A stretch of DNA of 64,000 bases from Clostridium intestinale DSM 6191. Its GTDB lineage: Bacteria; Bacillota; Clostridia; Clostridiales; Clostridiaceae. The stretch covers positions 151,627 to 215,626 of the forward strand of contig NZ_FQXU01000003.1 in assembly GCF_900130055.1 (NCBI RefSeq), given 5' to 3'. The position numbers and the translations under genes were made by a program. The notes below the pieces were generated by a model. The model ran no database searches. It had not been told where the DNA came from and saw nothing but the letters and a program-made list of their open reading frames with translations. Of this stretch, positions 33,423-43,204 are shown piece by piece; position 1 is the stretch's first letter; each line of letters opens with the position of its first letter.

Positions 33423-33755
33423 TTGAATTTAAATAAATTAGTCATAGAAGCTTTAGAAGGTCTCGATTATCCAGTGGAATATGGTTGGTATGATAAAGAA
33501 ATTAATGATACTCACATTACTTTTTTTCAATACAACGAAGTTCCTGAAGAGCATTCAGATGATGAGGAAGAAATAATAGCTCATTATGTTCAAGTTGATT
33601 TATGGAGTAAGGAAAATACAGAACAACTTAAAAAAGATGTTAAAGCAGCTTTGAAAGAAGCAGATTTTATTTACCAAGATAGCAATGATCAATTTGAAAC
33701 TGAGACAGGGATATATCATAAGGCTATGAGATTTTATATAGCAGAATATTTATAA
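33423..33755 (+). CDS. Tail completion protein
   Basis: 110 residues from TTG six bases after AGAGGTG; the GTG at 33414 is part of the ribosome site. Pattern YGWYDKEINDTHITFFQYNE and AHYVQVDLWSK is typical of small tail-terminator proteins at this location. Confidence 0.83.
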   Translation: MNLNKLVIEALEGLDYPVEYGWYDKEINDTHITFFQYNEVPEEHSDDEEEIIAHYVQVDLWSKENTEQLKKDVKAALKEADFIYQDSNDQFETETGIYHKAMRFYIAEYL

Positions 33756-33771
33756 GAAAGGAAGCGATAAG

Positions 33772-34353
33772 ATGTCAAGAAGAAAGAGTTTAAGAGACAT
33801 ATTTGTAGCTAAAGTTACAACTAATAATGCAACAACTTACGCTGCTGCAGCTCCTATAAAACTAGCAAGAGCGCTTAGTGCAAAAGTTGATATTAAAAGA
33901 GAAAGTGAGCCATTATATAGTGACGATTCTGTAGAAGAGATTTTAAGTTCATTAACTGGAATAGATATAGAGATTAATGTTAATGATTTATCTCCGGAGC
34001 AGGAGGCTTTATTAACTGGTGCGACTTATGATAAAGGCTATTTAATTGATAATAAAGATGATATAGCAAGTGAAATAGCTATAGGCTGGAGAGCAAAGCG
34101 AACAGATAACAAGTGGGAAATGGTTTGGTTATATTGTGGTAAGTTCAGTCAAGGTACAACAGATAATTATGAAACTCAGGCTGATAAGGTAGCAACTCAA
34201 ACTCCAGTATTAAAGGGAACCTTCTACGCAAGAGAAAAGGATGGAAACTTTAGAGTAAGAGTAAATGAAACATATTTAGAAGAGACATTTACAGATGCAA
34301 AACAAGCTATTGCTACTTGGTTTAGTGAAGTTCAAGAACCTATTGCAGCTTAA
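33772..34353 (+). CDS. Major tail protein, phi13 type
   Basis: 193 residues. Forms the tail tube. Conserved SLRDIFVAKVTTNN at the start, the LARALSAKVDIKRESEPLYSDD segment and IAIGWRAKRTDNKW near 103. AAAGGAAG ribosome site. Absence of a sheath gene next to it shows a non-contractile (siphovirus) tail. Confidence 0.92.
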   Translation: MSRRKSLRDIFVAKVTTNNATTYAAAAPIKLARALSAKVDIKRESEPLYSDDSVEEILSSLTGIDIEINVNDLSPEQEALLTGATYDKGYLIDNKDDIASEIAIGWRAKRTDNKWEMVWLYCGKFSQGTTDNYETQADKVATQTPVLKGTFYAREKDGNFRVRVNETYLEETFTDAKQAIATWFSEVQEPIAA

Positions 34354-34358
34354 AAAAT

Positions 34359-34382
34359 AAGGTGTCCGTCACGGACACCTTT
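34359..34382 (+). terminator. GTGTCCG hairpin, copy 3, after major tail protein
   Basis: AAGGTGTCCG-TCAC-type loop-CGGACACCTT. It sits between the tail tube gene and the chaperone gene, whose AAGGAGG begins at 34384. Could lower downstream expression. Confidence 0.7.
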
Positions 34383-34396
34383 CAAGGAGGTAAGAT

Positions 34397-34720
34397 ATGA
34401 AGATAAAAATTGGATTCGAGAATGAAGATGGAAGTGAAGAAATAAAAGTCTTTGAGTCATTAAAACTTAAGGGAAGAGCGTTAAGAAGATATCTTGAAGT
34501 GCAAGATGTATTAGAAGATGCACAGAGAGTTGGAGTATTTAATACTAGTCATTTTGATTTAATGATGGAGTTTATTGTTGAATGTTTTGGAAATAAGTTT
34601 ACTACAGATGAGTTATTGGATGGGGTAGACATAGAGGATATTTATCTTCACTATAAAACTTTAAGTAAAGAAATTCAGGATAAAACCACTAAGAAGATGA
34701 AAAATATCTCAAAAAACTAA
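34397..34720 (+). CDS. Tail assembly chaperone, short form (gpG-like)
   Basis: 107 residues in the unshifted frame. Acidic N-terminus (FENEDGSEEIKVFES). It lies between major tail protein and tape measure, the fixed position of tail chaperones. The stop UAA follows directly on a slippery heptamer at 34711-34717, so a fraction of ribosomes should make the longer form. Confidence 0.88.
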   Translation: MKIKIGFENEDGSEEIKVFESLKLKGRALRRYLEVQDVLEDAQRVGVFNTSHFDLMMEFIVECFGNKFTTDELLDGVDIEDIYLHYKTLSKEIQDKTTKKMKNISKN

Positions 34721-34956
34721 CTAGCCGACAGGAAAAAAAGTCGGCTTTTTTTGATGAGTGGAATGAAGAGGAGCAGGAAGAGGAAAAGAGGAACTATATA
34801 GATATCCTTTTTCAAATATATGATTTGGCTATTAATGAGCAGAAAATGTCTTTTGAAGATTGTGAGGAAATGGACATACTGGCGTATATAGATTTCCTAG
34901 ATTATCTACTAAATAGAAAGCAAGTTAATAGTCCAGATGATATTGAAGATTATTAG
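34397..34956 (+). CDS. Tail assembly chaperone, -1 frameshift product (gpGT-like)
   Basis: Reading shifts -1 at A AAA AAC (34711-34717) and continues KKLTSRQEKKSAFFDEW to a TAG at 34954-34956, adding about 79 residues to the gpG-like part. The extension is acidic (EEEQEEEKRNY) and ends NSPDDIEDY. The -1 frame has no start codon of its own with a ribosome site and is open from 34693. In lambda, G and GT together wrap the tape measure during tail assembly. Confidence 0.85.
34711..34753 (+). promoter_or_regulatory. Programmed -1 frameshift signal
   Basis: Slippery A AAA AAC (34711-34717), UAA stop (34718-34720), short spacer, then hairpin AGCCGAC (34723-34729)/GTCGGCT (34740-34746) and a T tract. 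Heptamer, spacing and stem all match standard -1 signals. The T tract makes the same hairpin look like an intrinsic terminator. Confidence 0.88.
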
Positions 34957-34965
34957 GAAAGTGAG

Positions 34966-37473
34966 GTGACTAAAATAGCAGGTGCAAATATTAAAATAGG
35001 TGCTAACAGCTCAGAATTTCAAAAGCAAATGGGAGATGTAGTTAAGCAGCTTAAAGTCACTCAATCAGAATTTGGATTAACAAGTGAAAGAGCAAAGTTA
35101 TTTGGCAGCTCAACTGATATGCTAAAGGTTCAACAGGAGCAACTAAGCAGCAAAATTAAGGCTCAAAACACTGTGGTAGCTTTAAATAGAGAGTTTATAA
35201 GGAACTTGAATAAAGATATAGTTGCATATGGTGATAGAAATAAAGAGTTAGCAGTTAAGATTGAGGAAACTGATAGAAAGCATAAGGAAGCTATCACAAC
35301 CTATGGTAAAAATAGCACAGAAGTTAAGAATCTAGAGGATGAGTTATCAAAGTTAAAAAATACTTATGATAAAAATGAAAAAGGTATTGTATCCACAAAC
35401 AAAAGATTAGATGAAGCTAAGATCAAGTTAAATAATAATGAAAAAGCATTGCTTCAAGCAAGAAATGCCCTTGAAGAGGTTGAGAAGAAATTAAAAACTT
35501 CGAGTTTAGATGAGTTTGGAAAGAAACTAGATAAAGTATCTGAAGCTTCAAACAAAGTTGCAGGAACATTAGGAAAAGTATCTTTAGGGGTTGGAGCTGC
35601 TTTTGGATTAGCTGGTAAGGAAGCTCTTGATGCAGAAAAATCCACAGCAAAACTTCAAGCTAAGTTAGGAGCTACAGCAGAAGAAACAGAAGCATTAACA
35701 GAAGTAGCTAAGAATGTATATAGAAATGGGTATGGCGAAAGTTTAGATGATGTTACAGACTCGCTGTTTTTACTACAAAGTCATTTTTCAACTGCTAAGA
35801 ACTGGACTCAAGATACTCAAGAAGAAATGGTTGGATTAGTTTCTACTGTTAAAGATGTTTTTGGAGCTGAGAATGATGAAATATATAGAACTTTAAAGGT
35901 AATGCAGGATTCAGGTCTTGAGGATAATGTTGATTATGCTTTAGATATTATAACGAGAGGTTTTCAAGAAGGTGGAGATTACAGTGGGGAGTTATTAGAT
36001 TCAATTAGAGAATATTCACCTCAATTTGTTAAGCTAGGACTTACAGCTGATGAAGCTCTTAACTATTTAATAACCGGAGCTGAAAATGGAGCCTTTAACT
36101 TAGATAAAGTTGGGGATGCCATGAAAGAGTTTAGTGTTAGAGCTATCGATGGAAGCAACACAACTCAAGAGGGATTTAAATTGATAGGCTTAGATGCTAA
36201 CAACATGGCAGCAGCCATAGCAAGAGGTGGAGATGATGCAAAAGAAGCATTTCAAAAGACACTTGAAGGACTTACAAGTATAGAAGATCCATTAAAACAG
36301 AATCAAGCAGGAGTAGATTTGTTTGGTACCATGTGGGAAGACCTAGGTGGAAATGTAATTAACTCATTAGCAGGAGTAACAGGTGGCTTGTCAGATGTTG
36401 AAGGATCAACCAAGAGAATGCAAGATGCTATGAACTCAACACCGCAAGCTCAATTTCAAGCAGCCTTAAGAGATACTAAAATGTCATTGTTGCCATTAGG
36501 AACTGAATTATTGAATATAGGAAAGGACTTAGCTCCTTCAGTTAAATCTGTTTTAGAAGATATAACTGGAGTACTAAAAAACATGTCACCAGAAACAGCT
36601 AAAACAGTTATAGGCATAGGTGCATTTACAATGGGAGCTGCTGGACTAGCTAAAGGAATTTCAACAGTTACTGGAGGCGTAAGTGATGCTATAAAAATTA
36701 TAAATAAGATGAGAGAATCAACATTTTTGGCAGAGCTTGCAACCAAAGGAATGACAGCAGCACAAACTGCTCTTAATTTTGTTCTGAACATGAATCCGAT
36801 TGGATTGGTGGTTATAGGAATAGGGTTGTTAGTAGGAGCCTTTATATTTGCCTATAACAAAAGCGAATGGTTTAGAGATGGAGTTAATGGAGCATTTACA
36901 AAAGTTAAGGAAACAGGAGAGTGGGTATTTGGAGGTCTTAAAGATTTCTTAGGTAAATGGGGATTAGATATACTTACAGTTTTTGTACCATTTATAGGAG
37001 TACCGCTCCAGATAATTAAACATTGGGATGAAATAAAAGGATTTTTTTCAGGATTAAAAGATTTTGTATCAGGAAAAATCCGAGATATGTTTAGCTTTCA
37101 GCTGCCACACATAAAGCTACCTCATTTCAAGCTTAATGGGGAGTTTAGCTTATTACCGCCTAAAGTTCCATCTGTAGGAATAGATTGGTACGCTGAAGGT
37201 GGTATCATGACCAGTCCTACACTGTTTGGATTTAATGGACTTAATGCAATGGTAGGTGGAGAAGCAGGAGCAGAAGCGATATTGCCATTAAGCCAATTAT
37301 GGCAGGAGCTATCAAAGAACTTTGATGAGTTGGCTGAGAGACTTAATAAAAATCAATTAATGGTTACTATACCTATTTACTTGGGAGATAGTGAACTTAT
37401 TAAAATAGCTAAAGTAATGACTCCAATAGTGGGAAATCAATTAGCTATAGCAAGTGTAAGGAGAAGAAGATAA
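34966..37473 (+). CDS. Tail tape measure protein
   Basis: 835 residues from GTG. Sets tail length and leads DNA ejection. Long coiled coil (about 10-190), then the phage_tail TMP core (about 215-480, FGLAGKEALDAEKSTAKL onwards). Hydrophobic segments lie at about 545-570 and 600-625 (IGLVVIGIGLLVGAFIFAYN), and a Gly/Ala-rich C-terminus has GGIMTSPTLFGFNGLNAMVGG. Its size predicts a tail of roughly 125 nm by the usual 1.5 A per residue rule. Overlaps the distal tail gene by one base. Confidence 0.95.
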   Translation: MTKIAGANIKIGANSSEFQKQMGDVVKQLKVTQSEFGLTSERAKLFGSSTDMLKVQQEQLSSKIKAQNTVVALNREFIRNLNKDIVAYGDRNKELAVKIEETDRKHKEAITTYGKNSTEVKNLEDELSKLKNTYDKNEKGIVSTNKRLDEAKIKLNNNEKALLQARNALEEVEKKLKTSSLDEFGKKLDKVSEASNKVAGTLGKVSLGVGAAFGLAGKEALDAEKSTAKLQAKLGATAEETEALTEVAKNVYRNGYGESLDDVTDSLFLLQSHFSTAKNWTQDTQEEMVGLVSTVKDVFGAENDEIYRTLKVMQDSGLEDNVDYALDIITRGFQEGGDYSGELLDSIREYSPQFVKLGLTADEALNYLITGAENGAFNLDKVGDAMKEFSVRAIDGSNTTQEGFKLIGLDANNMAAAIARGGDDAKEAFQKTLEGLTSIEDPLKQNQAGVDLFGTMWEDLGGNVINSLAGVTGGLSDVEGSTKRMQDAMNSTPQAQFQAALRDTKMSLLPLGTELLNIGKDLAPSVKSVLEDITGVLKNMSPETAKTVIGIGAFTMGAAGLAKGISTVTGGVSDAIKIINKMRESTFLAELATKGMTAAQTALNFVLNMNPIGLVVIGIGLLVGAFIFAYNKSEWFRDGVNGAFTKVKETGEWVFGGLKDFLGKWGLDILTVFVPFIGVPLQIIKHWDEIKGFFSGLKDFVSGKIRDMFSFQLPHIKLPHFKLNGEFSLLPPKVPSVGIDWYAEGGIMTSPTLFGFNGLNAMVGGEAGAEAILPLSQLWQELSKNFDELAERLNKNQLMVTIPIYLGDSELIKIAKVMTPIVGNQLAIASVRRRR

Positions 37474-38168
37474 TGAAGATAAACGGAGTTGATATATCTG
37501 TATTTAATGGGAAGCAGCTAAAAGTTGATATTCAAACATCATCTATAGAAATAAATAAAGAGTGGCTTAAAAAAGCACTTATTCCCCTTACATTATCTTC
37601 AAAAGTCTCATACAAACAAATAAAACTTGAGATCCTTTTTAAAGGTAATTCAAGAGATGAAATATTAAGAAATATATCTAATCTTACAGCTAAGTTAAAA
37701 AAGGAAACTGAATTAATACTTGATGGATATAGCAATAAATATATAGCTACTTTGTCTAGTAAAAGTACGGAAAAGACTATTTCAAAGTTTCGATATTTAC
37801 TTAAGCTTGAATTTGAAGGATATGAAGTGGGAAATCAAGTTACAGAAACAGCTAATAGAGTCTCAACCAAAACAATAAATGTACCAGGTAATTCAGAAAC
37901 TCCAGCCATAGTAGAAATAACTCCTAGTGTTGCCCTTGTGGATCTAGTAGTAACTGGACTAGGAGAAACCTTCACACTAAAGAATTTAGCAGCAGGACAA
38001 AAGATAATAGTAAATGGAGAAGATTGTACAGTGCTTCAAGGAACAACTAATAGATTTAGTGATTACGATAGTTGGGACTTTCCTGTACTTTCTCCAGGAT
38101 CAAATACAATTACATTTAGCAAAAGTTCATGTGATGTGAGTATTAAATATAAACCTAGATGGATATAA
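37473..38168 (+). CDS. Distal tail protein (Dit-like)
   Basis: 231 residues. The N-terminal ~130 residues show the Dit core (INGVDISVFNGKQLKVDIQTSS, DEILRNISNLTAKLKK). The C-terminal ~100 form a beta-rich domain ending in KYKPRWI, as in SPP1 gp19.1-type proteins. Lies between tape measure and the tail-associated protein, the normal order. Confidence 0.87.
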   Translation: MKINGVDISVFNGKQLKVDIQTSSIEINKEWLKKALIPLTLSSKVSYKQIKLEILFKGNSRDEILRNISNLTAKLKKETELILDGYSNKYIATLSSKSTEKTISKFRYLLKLEFEGYEVGNQVTETANRVSTKTINVPGNSETPAIVEITPSVALVDLVVTGLGETFTLKNLAAGQKIIVNGEDCTVLQGTTNRFSDYDSWDFPVLSPGSNTITFSKSSCDVSIKYKPRWI

Positions 38169-38185
38169 GAAAGGATGAATGTATT

Positions 38186-38395
38186 ATGAATAATAATGTT
38201 AATCAAGAAATTAAAGAAGTAAATCAAGTACCAGAACAATCTAAACTAATAGATCCAAGTAAAGACTTAGGAAATTATGTAGTACAAATTATAGGTGAAG
38301 ATGGAAAGTCAGTTTTAAAACAACTTATAGCAAATAAGTGTACTGTAAAAATATCAAGTTTAGGAGAAGGCAGCATTTGTGCTGAGATTAAATAA
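38186..38395 (+). CDS. Small protein between Dit and Tal
   Basis: 69 residues from the ATG nine bases after AAGGAT (MNNNVNQEIK). The upstream ATG at 38159 lies within the Dit gene without a site. Acidic with a beta-rich C-terminus. Not recognised; possibly a minor tail-tip part. Confidence 0.65.
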   Translation: MNNNVNQEIKEVNQVPEQSKLIDPSKDLGNYVVQIIGEDGKSVLKQLIANKCTVKISSLGEGSICAEIK

Positions 38396-38415
38396 TCTCT
38401 CAAGGGAGGGATAAC

Positions 38416-41400
38416 ATGTTAGTATTATACGACTTAAATAAAACTAAAATAGCGGGACTAAAAAACTATAAGGATTTAAGGATGGAAAGAGATCTTTCAG
38501 GTGATGAAGTTCTCTTTTTTTCATATCCTCAACTAGATAGTAAACATGATTCTATAAAAGAAGAAACCTATATTAGAACTAAGAAAAATGAATATGTAGT
38601 TAAAGAAGTTAATATAAAAGATGATTGGTCAGAGTTTGTAGGAAAAGTTAATGTTGAAGATCTCAAAGGAAAGGTATTAGATAAGTTTGAAGTATTAGAG
38701 CAACAATGTGCTGATACTGTTAACTTAGCTTTGGTTAGTACTGGATGGAGTATAGGAAGTTCTGATGTAAGTAAAAAAAGAACTGTAAGAAAATCTAATT
38801 GCAGCGTTTATGATGTTCTTCTTGAAATTAAAAAGATTTACCTTTGTGACTTTAAGTTTGATGCTATAAATAAGAAAATCTATATTTATCAGTCAATGGG
38901 TTCAGATAAAGGATCATATTTTTCTGATAAATTGAATCTTAAGAAACTAGATATACAGTCAAACTCCTATGACTTCTGCACCAGGATAATACCTATAGGT
39001 AAAGATGGACTAAGGATAAATGACATAAATGGTGGGAAAGAGTATGTAGAGAATTATCAGTACTCAAATAAAGTTATAACTGTATTTTGGGAAGATAATA
39101 GATACACAGTAGTTGAAAACTTAAAAGAGGATGCTACTGCAAAATTAAATGAGTTATCAAAACCTATAAGAGCATATTCAGCAGAGATATTTGACCTGGC
39201 TAATTTAAATGATAAATATAAAAATATCCTGGACTATGATCTTGGAGATACTATCACACTTTTATCTAAAGATAAGAAGGTTAAGGAAAAACAAAGGATA
39301 GTAAAAATCATTGAATATCCAGACGAACCTGAAAGAAATTCTTGTGAGATAGCTAATAGAACTTTGAGTTTCGATGATATACAAGCAGATACTTTAGAGG
39401 CTGCCGAAACTATAAGCTCAGTCACTACAAGTGATGGAATGATTGATAATTCTAAGGTTGATTTTAACCCTTTAAGACTTGAAGTTGTAGATTTAGTGGC
39501 TCAAAAAGTAAGTGTGGGAGAACTTGAAGCCGCAAACGCTAGGATTGGAACATTAGAAGCCACCACTATTAAAACAACAGAATTTGAAGCTTACAGAGGG
39601 AATATTGAGATACTTATATCTAGTAAAGCAACCATAACGGATTTAGAAGCAGTCAAATTAAAAGCAGACCAAGCAACAATTAATATAGGAAATATAAATA
39701 CTGTCTTAGCTAAACAAGTGTTTACTGAGTTAGCTAATGTAGGACAGATAGTTGCAGGAAGCTCAATAATAGCAAATGAAGCTATAGGAGATTCCCAAAT
39801 AGCAAACTTAAAAGTTGGAAAACTGCTTGCTGGAGATTTATCTACAAGTAAGTTTAAGATTGTTTCTGATAGCGGTAATATGCTTATTTCTGATAATACT
39901 ATACAGATAAAGGATTCAAGTCGAGTAAGAGTTCAAATAGGTAAGGATGCATCTAATGACTATAACATGTATGTGTGGGATAGTACAGGAAACTTAATGT
40001 TTGATGCAACTGGACTTAAAGCAAGTGGTATTAAGTCTAAAATCATTCGTGATGATATGGTATCAGACACAGCTAATATAAGCGGTAATAAGATAGAGAA
40101 AGAAAGCCTAGTAAGTCAAATAAATGGAGCAACTACAACCCTAAAGGCATCTAAAATAAAGTTTGATGATTTTAATCAAACCTTGGACATAGCATTTAAT
40201 TCTCTTAAATCAACTGTGAATGAGACAATTCAAACAGTTAGCTCTCAAGGTACTTCAATCGGTACACTGCAAGGGCAGATAACCACAAAGATATGGCAAA
40301 CAGATATAACTACAGCTATAAACAATGTAGTTATTGGAGGAAGGAATTTAGCACAAAAAACAAGTGATGTCTATATAGATGCTACAGGGTTTACAGGAGC
40401 TACAAATGATGTAAAGTTTCCTCATACTGTTTTAATTAGAGATTTAAATGTGGGGGATAACGTAACTGTATCATTTACCTTTAAGTATTCCAATTTAACT
40501 TACAATAATGCATCAAGGGGAATAAGGGTACAAGGACAAGGTAATGTAACAGGATGGGGTAATGGGGCGTTTAATTCTTATGCAATACCAGTAGATTTTA
40601 ATGCCGGAAGCGGAGAAGTAAATGTATCATATAGAATGATAATTACATCAGATCATCTTCTAAATTCAATGTGGTATATAAACTTTAGAACAGACTATAT
40701 AACTGGTGGAACAATATCATTAAAGTCACTTATGATAGAAAAAGGAAATAAAAAGACTACATGGACAAGAGCTTTAGAGGATTTAGATACAAAAATAAGT
40801 GAAAACTATTCAGCAATAAATCAAACTATAAGTGGAATAAACACAACAGTTGGAAGTATGCAAACTTCTATTAGTGGACACGAGACAAGAATAGGGACAG
40901 CAGAGGGCTCTATAAATACAATGAAAGACCAGATACTATTAAAGGTTGAGAAAACAGATATCTATAATATAGCAGGTTTGGTAACAAAAATTGATGATAG
41001 AGATGCAAGTTTAATTTACACAGGAACATGGAATAAAGGAAATGACCCAGCACACTATAATACAACTTATTCTCATAACTCTATAGCCAATACTTCCGTT
41101 AAATTAACTTTTGATGGAGTAGGAGTTAGATGGATAACATCAAAGAATACTTTTAGAGGTTATGCAGATGTGAAAATAGATGGTACCATTGTTGCTACAA
41201 ATGTAGATACTTACTCAGCAACTACAGTATCAAACTTTGTTGCCTTTGAAAAGCTAGGACTAACCTATGGACAACATACTATAGAAATTATAGTAAAAGG
41301 TACTAAAAGAGCCGAAGCTGCAAGTCCGGCAGTACTAATAGATTGTTTTGAGGTATTAAAAGAAGTTCAAACTCAAATTGATAGTGCAGTATCTAGTATA

Positions 41401-42546
41401 TCAATACTTAGTAATCAAATAACTTCAAAAGTAAGTTCGACAGATTTTGAAACTTATAAAATTCAGACAGCTAATCAGATAGCATCAAAAGTAAGTGCAG
41501 TAGATTTCGGTTCTCTAATAGAGCAAAATCCTAATAACGTAAGAGTTGCAGTAGGTCAAATTGGAGGTACAAACTTATTAAAAGGAACAGACTTCTCTGG
41601 TTTAGTCGGAAGTAAAACTCCTCAAGGTTGGTGGTATTGGGGTTCAGCTTCAACATATGGTAATCAAGGTTCTACTGGATATAATAATGCAGGAACTATA
41701 TGTATACAAAACCCAACATCAGAATCAGGGGGACTATGGCAATCGAATATACCTTTGAAACCTAATACAAAATACACTTTGTCTTTAGCAGTAACAAAAG
41801 AGTCAAACGTTAAGGGTGGCCAATTCATATTTGAGTATATGGATATTAGTGGAGCCAATATTAGCAATACAGGAATAACCCTTAATTATGATGGAAAGAG
41901 ACATTCTTATACTTTTACAACCCCTAGTAACTTTTCTAGTGCTAAGGGAGGAATGCAACATCAAGGAAGTTACAATTCAGGTGGAGGATATGTTATATTT
42001 TTGACATATCCTAAGCTTGAAGAAGGAGATTATGCAACTTCATGGAGTCCAAATGCCAATGAACTTAAATCAGGATGTTTTGAAGTTAATGATAGTTACG
42101 CTAGATTTACTAATCAAGATGGAAGTTACACAGAATTTACACCAGGAACTACAGGCTTAAAGTGGCATAAAGCTTTTGGAGATGCAGGTAAAGATTATCA
42201 CTATCTAATGGCAACTGGAGTAGCTTCAGTTACATCTAGTTCAAATGCAACAGTACAACTTCCAGATGAGTTTAAAGGTAAGAACTTTGAAGTATTAGTT
42301 TCAGTTAAAACAGCAGATGCTTTAACTGGGAGTTCAATTAACAAGTTTACTTGTAGTGTTGGTGGGAAAGATATAGTGAATGGAACATTTAATATAATTG
42401 GTTGGATGATTAATTATCCTAAAACAACCTTGCAAAAATTCACTAGCTATATAGATGGATATTGGCTACTAAATGATAATACTTATATAAATCAAGGGGT
42501 ATCCTTCTACTCAATAATGGAAGTTTCATGGATAGCTATAGCTTAA
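38416..42546 (+). CDS. Tail-associated protein / receptor-binding tip (Tal-like)
   Basis: 1376 residues. The N-terminal ~340 residues form the Tal/prophage-tail baseplate domain (YDLNKTKIAGLKNYKDLRMERDLSGD, QQCADTVNLALVSTGWSIGSSD). The middle has repeated coiled-coil segments of STTDGMI and TSISGHETRIGTAEGSINTMK type that look trimeric. Two or three carbohydrate-binding-like beta-sandwiches follow (about 655-790, 860-980, 1050-1225, the last with NLLKGTDFSG and the WYWGSAS patch), then a C-terminal domain rich in Tyr/Trp. Probably binds the cell-wall polysaccharide of the host. Confidence 0.88.
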   Translation: MLVLYDLNKTKIAGLKNYKDLRMERDLSGDEVLFFSYPQLDSKHDSIKEETYIRTKKNEYVVKEVNIKDDWSEFVGKVNVEDLKGKVLDKFEVLEQQCADTVNLALVSTGWSIGSSDVSKKRTVRKSNCSVYDVLLEIKKIYLCDFKFDAINKKIYIYQSMGSDKGSYFSDKLNLKKLDIQSNSYDFCTRIIPIGKDGLRINDINGGKEYVENYQYSNKVITVFWEDNRYTVVENLKEDATAKLNELSKPIRAYSAEIFDLANLNDKYKNILDYDLGDTITLLSKDKKVKEKQRIVKIIEYPDEPERNSCEIANRTLSFDDIQADTLEAAETISSVTTSDGMIDNSKVDFNPLRLEVVDLVAQKVSVGELEAANARIGTLEATTIKTTEFEAYRGNIEILISSKATITDLEAVKLKADQATINIGNINTVLAKQVFTELANVGQIVAGSSIIANEAIGDSQIANLKVGKLLAGDLSTSKFKIVSDSGNMLISDNTIQIKDSSRVRVQIGKDASNDYNMYVWDSTGNLMFDATGLKASGIKSKIIRDDMVSDTANISGNKIEKESLVSQINGATTTLKASKIKFDDFNQTLDIAFNSLKSTVNETIQTVSSQGTSIGTLQGQITTKIWQTDITTAINNVVIGGRNLAQKTSDVYIDATGFTGATNDVKFPHTVLIRDLNVGDNVTVSFTFKYSNLTYNNASRGIRVQGQGNVTGWGNGAFNSYAIPVDFNAGSGEVNVSYRMIITSDHLLNSMWYINFRTDYITGGTISLKSLMIEKGNKKTTWTRALEDLDTKISENYSAINQTISGINTTVGSMQTSISGHETRIGTAEGSINTMKDQILLKVEKTDIYNIAGLVTKIDDRDASLIYTGTWNKGNDPAHYNTTYSHNSIANTSVKLTFDGVGVRWITSKNTFRGYADVKIDGTIVATNVDTYSATTVSNFVAFEKLGLTYGQHTIEIIVKGTKRAEAASPAVLIDCFEVLKEVQTQIDSAVSSISILSNQITSKVSSTDFETYKIQTANQIASKVSAVDFGSLIEQNPNNVRVAVGQIGGTNLLKGTDFSGLVGSKTPQGWWYWGSASTYGNQGSTGYNNAGTICIQNPTSESGGLWQSNIPLKPNTKYTLSLAVTKESNVKGGQFIFEYMDISGANISNTGITLNYDGKRHSYTFTTPSNFSSAKGGMQHQGSYNSGGGYVIFLTYPKLEEGDYATSWSPNANELKSGCFEVNDSYARFTNQDGSYTEFTPGTTGLKWHKAFGDAGKDYHYLMATGVASVTSSSNATVQLPDEFKGKNFEVLVSVKTADALTGSSINKFTCSVGGKDIVNGTFNIIGWMINYPKTTLQKFTSYIDGYWLLNDNTYINQGVSFYSIMEVSWIAIA

Positions 42547-42558
42547 GGAGGTGATATA

Positions 42559-42810
42559 ATGGCATCATTAGAGGAACATGAAAAGTCAATGACACTATAT
42601 TATTCAAAAAGAACTGGTGAGATAACAGCTTTCTCAACTGGAATACAGGATATGAGTTTCTTTGGAGACAATAAAGAAGACTATGAAATAATATGGGACT
42701 TTATTGTATTAGAAAAAGATACTTATGTATTAGAAAATAGAGATAAGTTTAAGGTCGTAGATGGAGCTGTGAAATTAAAAGAATCTGTAGACTTAACTAA
42801 ATACATGTAA
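42559..42810 (+). CDS. Small tail-tip protein
   Basis: 83 residues, AAGGAGGTGAT before the ATG. Beta-rich and acidic (MTLYYSKRTGEITAFSTG). Last gene of the tail operon before a strong terminator. Similar small ORFs lie next to Tal in other clostridial phages. Confidence 0.7.
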   Translation: MASLEEHEKSMTLYYSKRTGEITAFSTGIQDMSFFGDNKEDYEIIWDFIVLEKDTYVLENRDKFKVVDGAVKLKESVDLTKYM

Positions 42811-42850
42811 AAAAAGAAGATGCTCCTTGTGTACAAAGCATCTTCTTTTT
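42811..42850 (+). terminator. Terminator of the structural-gene operon
   Basis: 14-bp stem AAAAAGAAGATGCT (42811-42824)/AGCATCTTCTTTTT (42837-42850), 12-base loop. A run of T's on the 3' side. Confidence 0.9.
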
Positions 42851-42922
42851 AATGAATTTTATTAAAGTAGAATATTTCTATTATTATCAAATGAAAGAGT
42901 TTTATACATTTTAAAACAACAA

Positions 42923-42962
42923 AAAAAGAAGGTATTCAAGCTACTATATACCTTCTTTTTTA
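42923..42962 (+). terminator. Second terminator hairpin
   Basis: 13-bp stem AAAAAGAAGGTAT/ATACCTTCTTTTT, 12-base loop, T tract. Separated from the first by ~70 bases that show no gene. Confidence 0.85.
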
Positions 42963-42997
42963 TATCTATTCAATTAGGAGATAATTATAAAAATTTT

Positions 42998-43065
42998 CTA
43001 TAAGGAAGGTAAAAACTATTAAATTAAAGATAGTGTTTACCAAATCGTAGGAACCTTCCTTATAG
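42998..43065. other. 68-nt long-range hairpin element
   Basis: CTATAAGGAAGGT (42998-43010) and its exact complement (43053-43065) enclose 42 bases that can form an inner ACTAT/ATAGT stem. No coding potential. The 140 bases after it up to the next gene show only a -10-like TATAAT at 43135-43140. Candidate small RNA or DNA structure. Confidence 0.6.
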
Positions 43066-43204
43066 AAACAACATTCATTGGGGGAATGTTATTTTGATTA
43101 TTGACAAGACATAAAAACTTTATACAACTTGGGGTATAATGTATGGGTATTAGAATTTTAGGATGGTATAATAATTATGAAAGTTACTTTAAGGGGGAGA
43201 ATAT

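Noticed and set aside
43101-43140. TTGACA and TATAAT as a promoter before the zinc-ribbon gene
   Set aside because: The two hexamers are 28 bases apart, far from the 16-18 needed. Only the -10-like element is noted.
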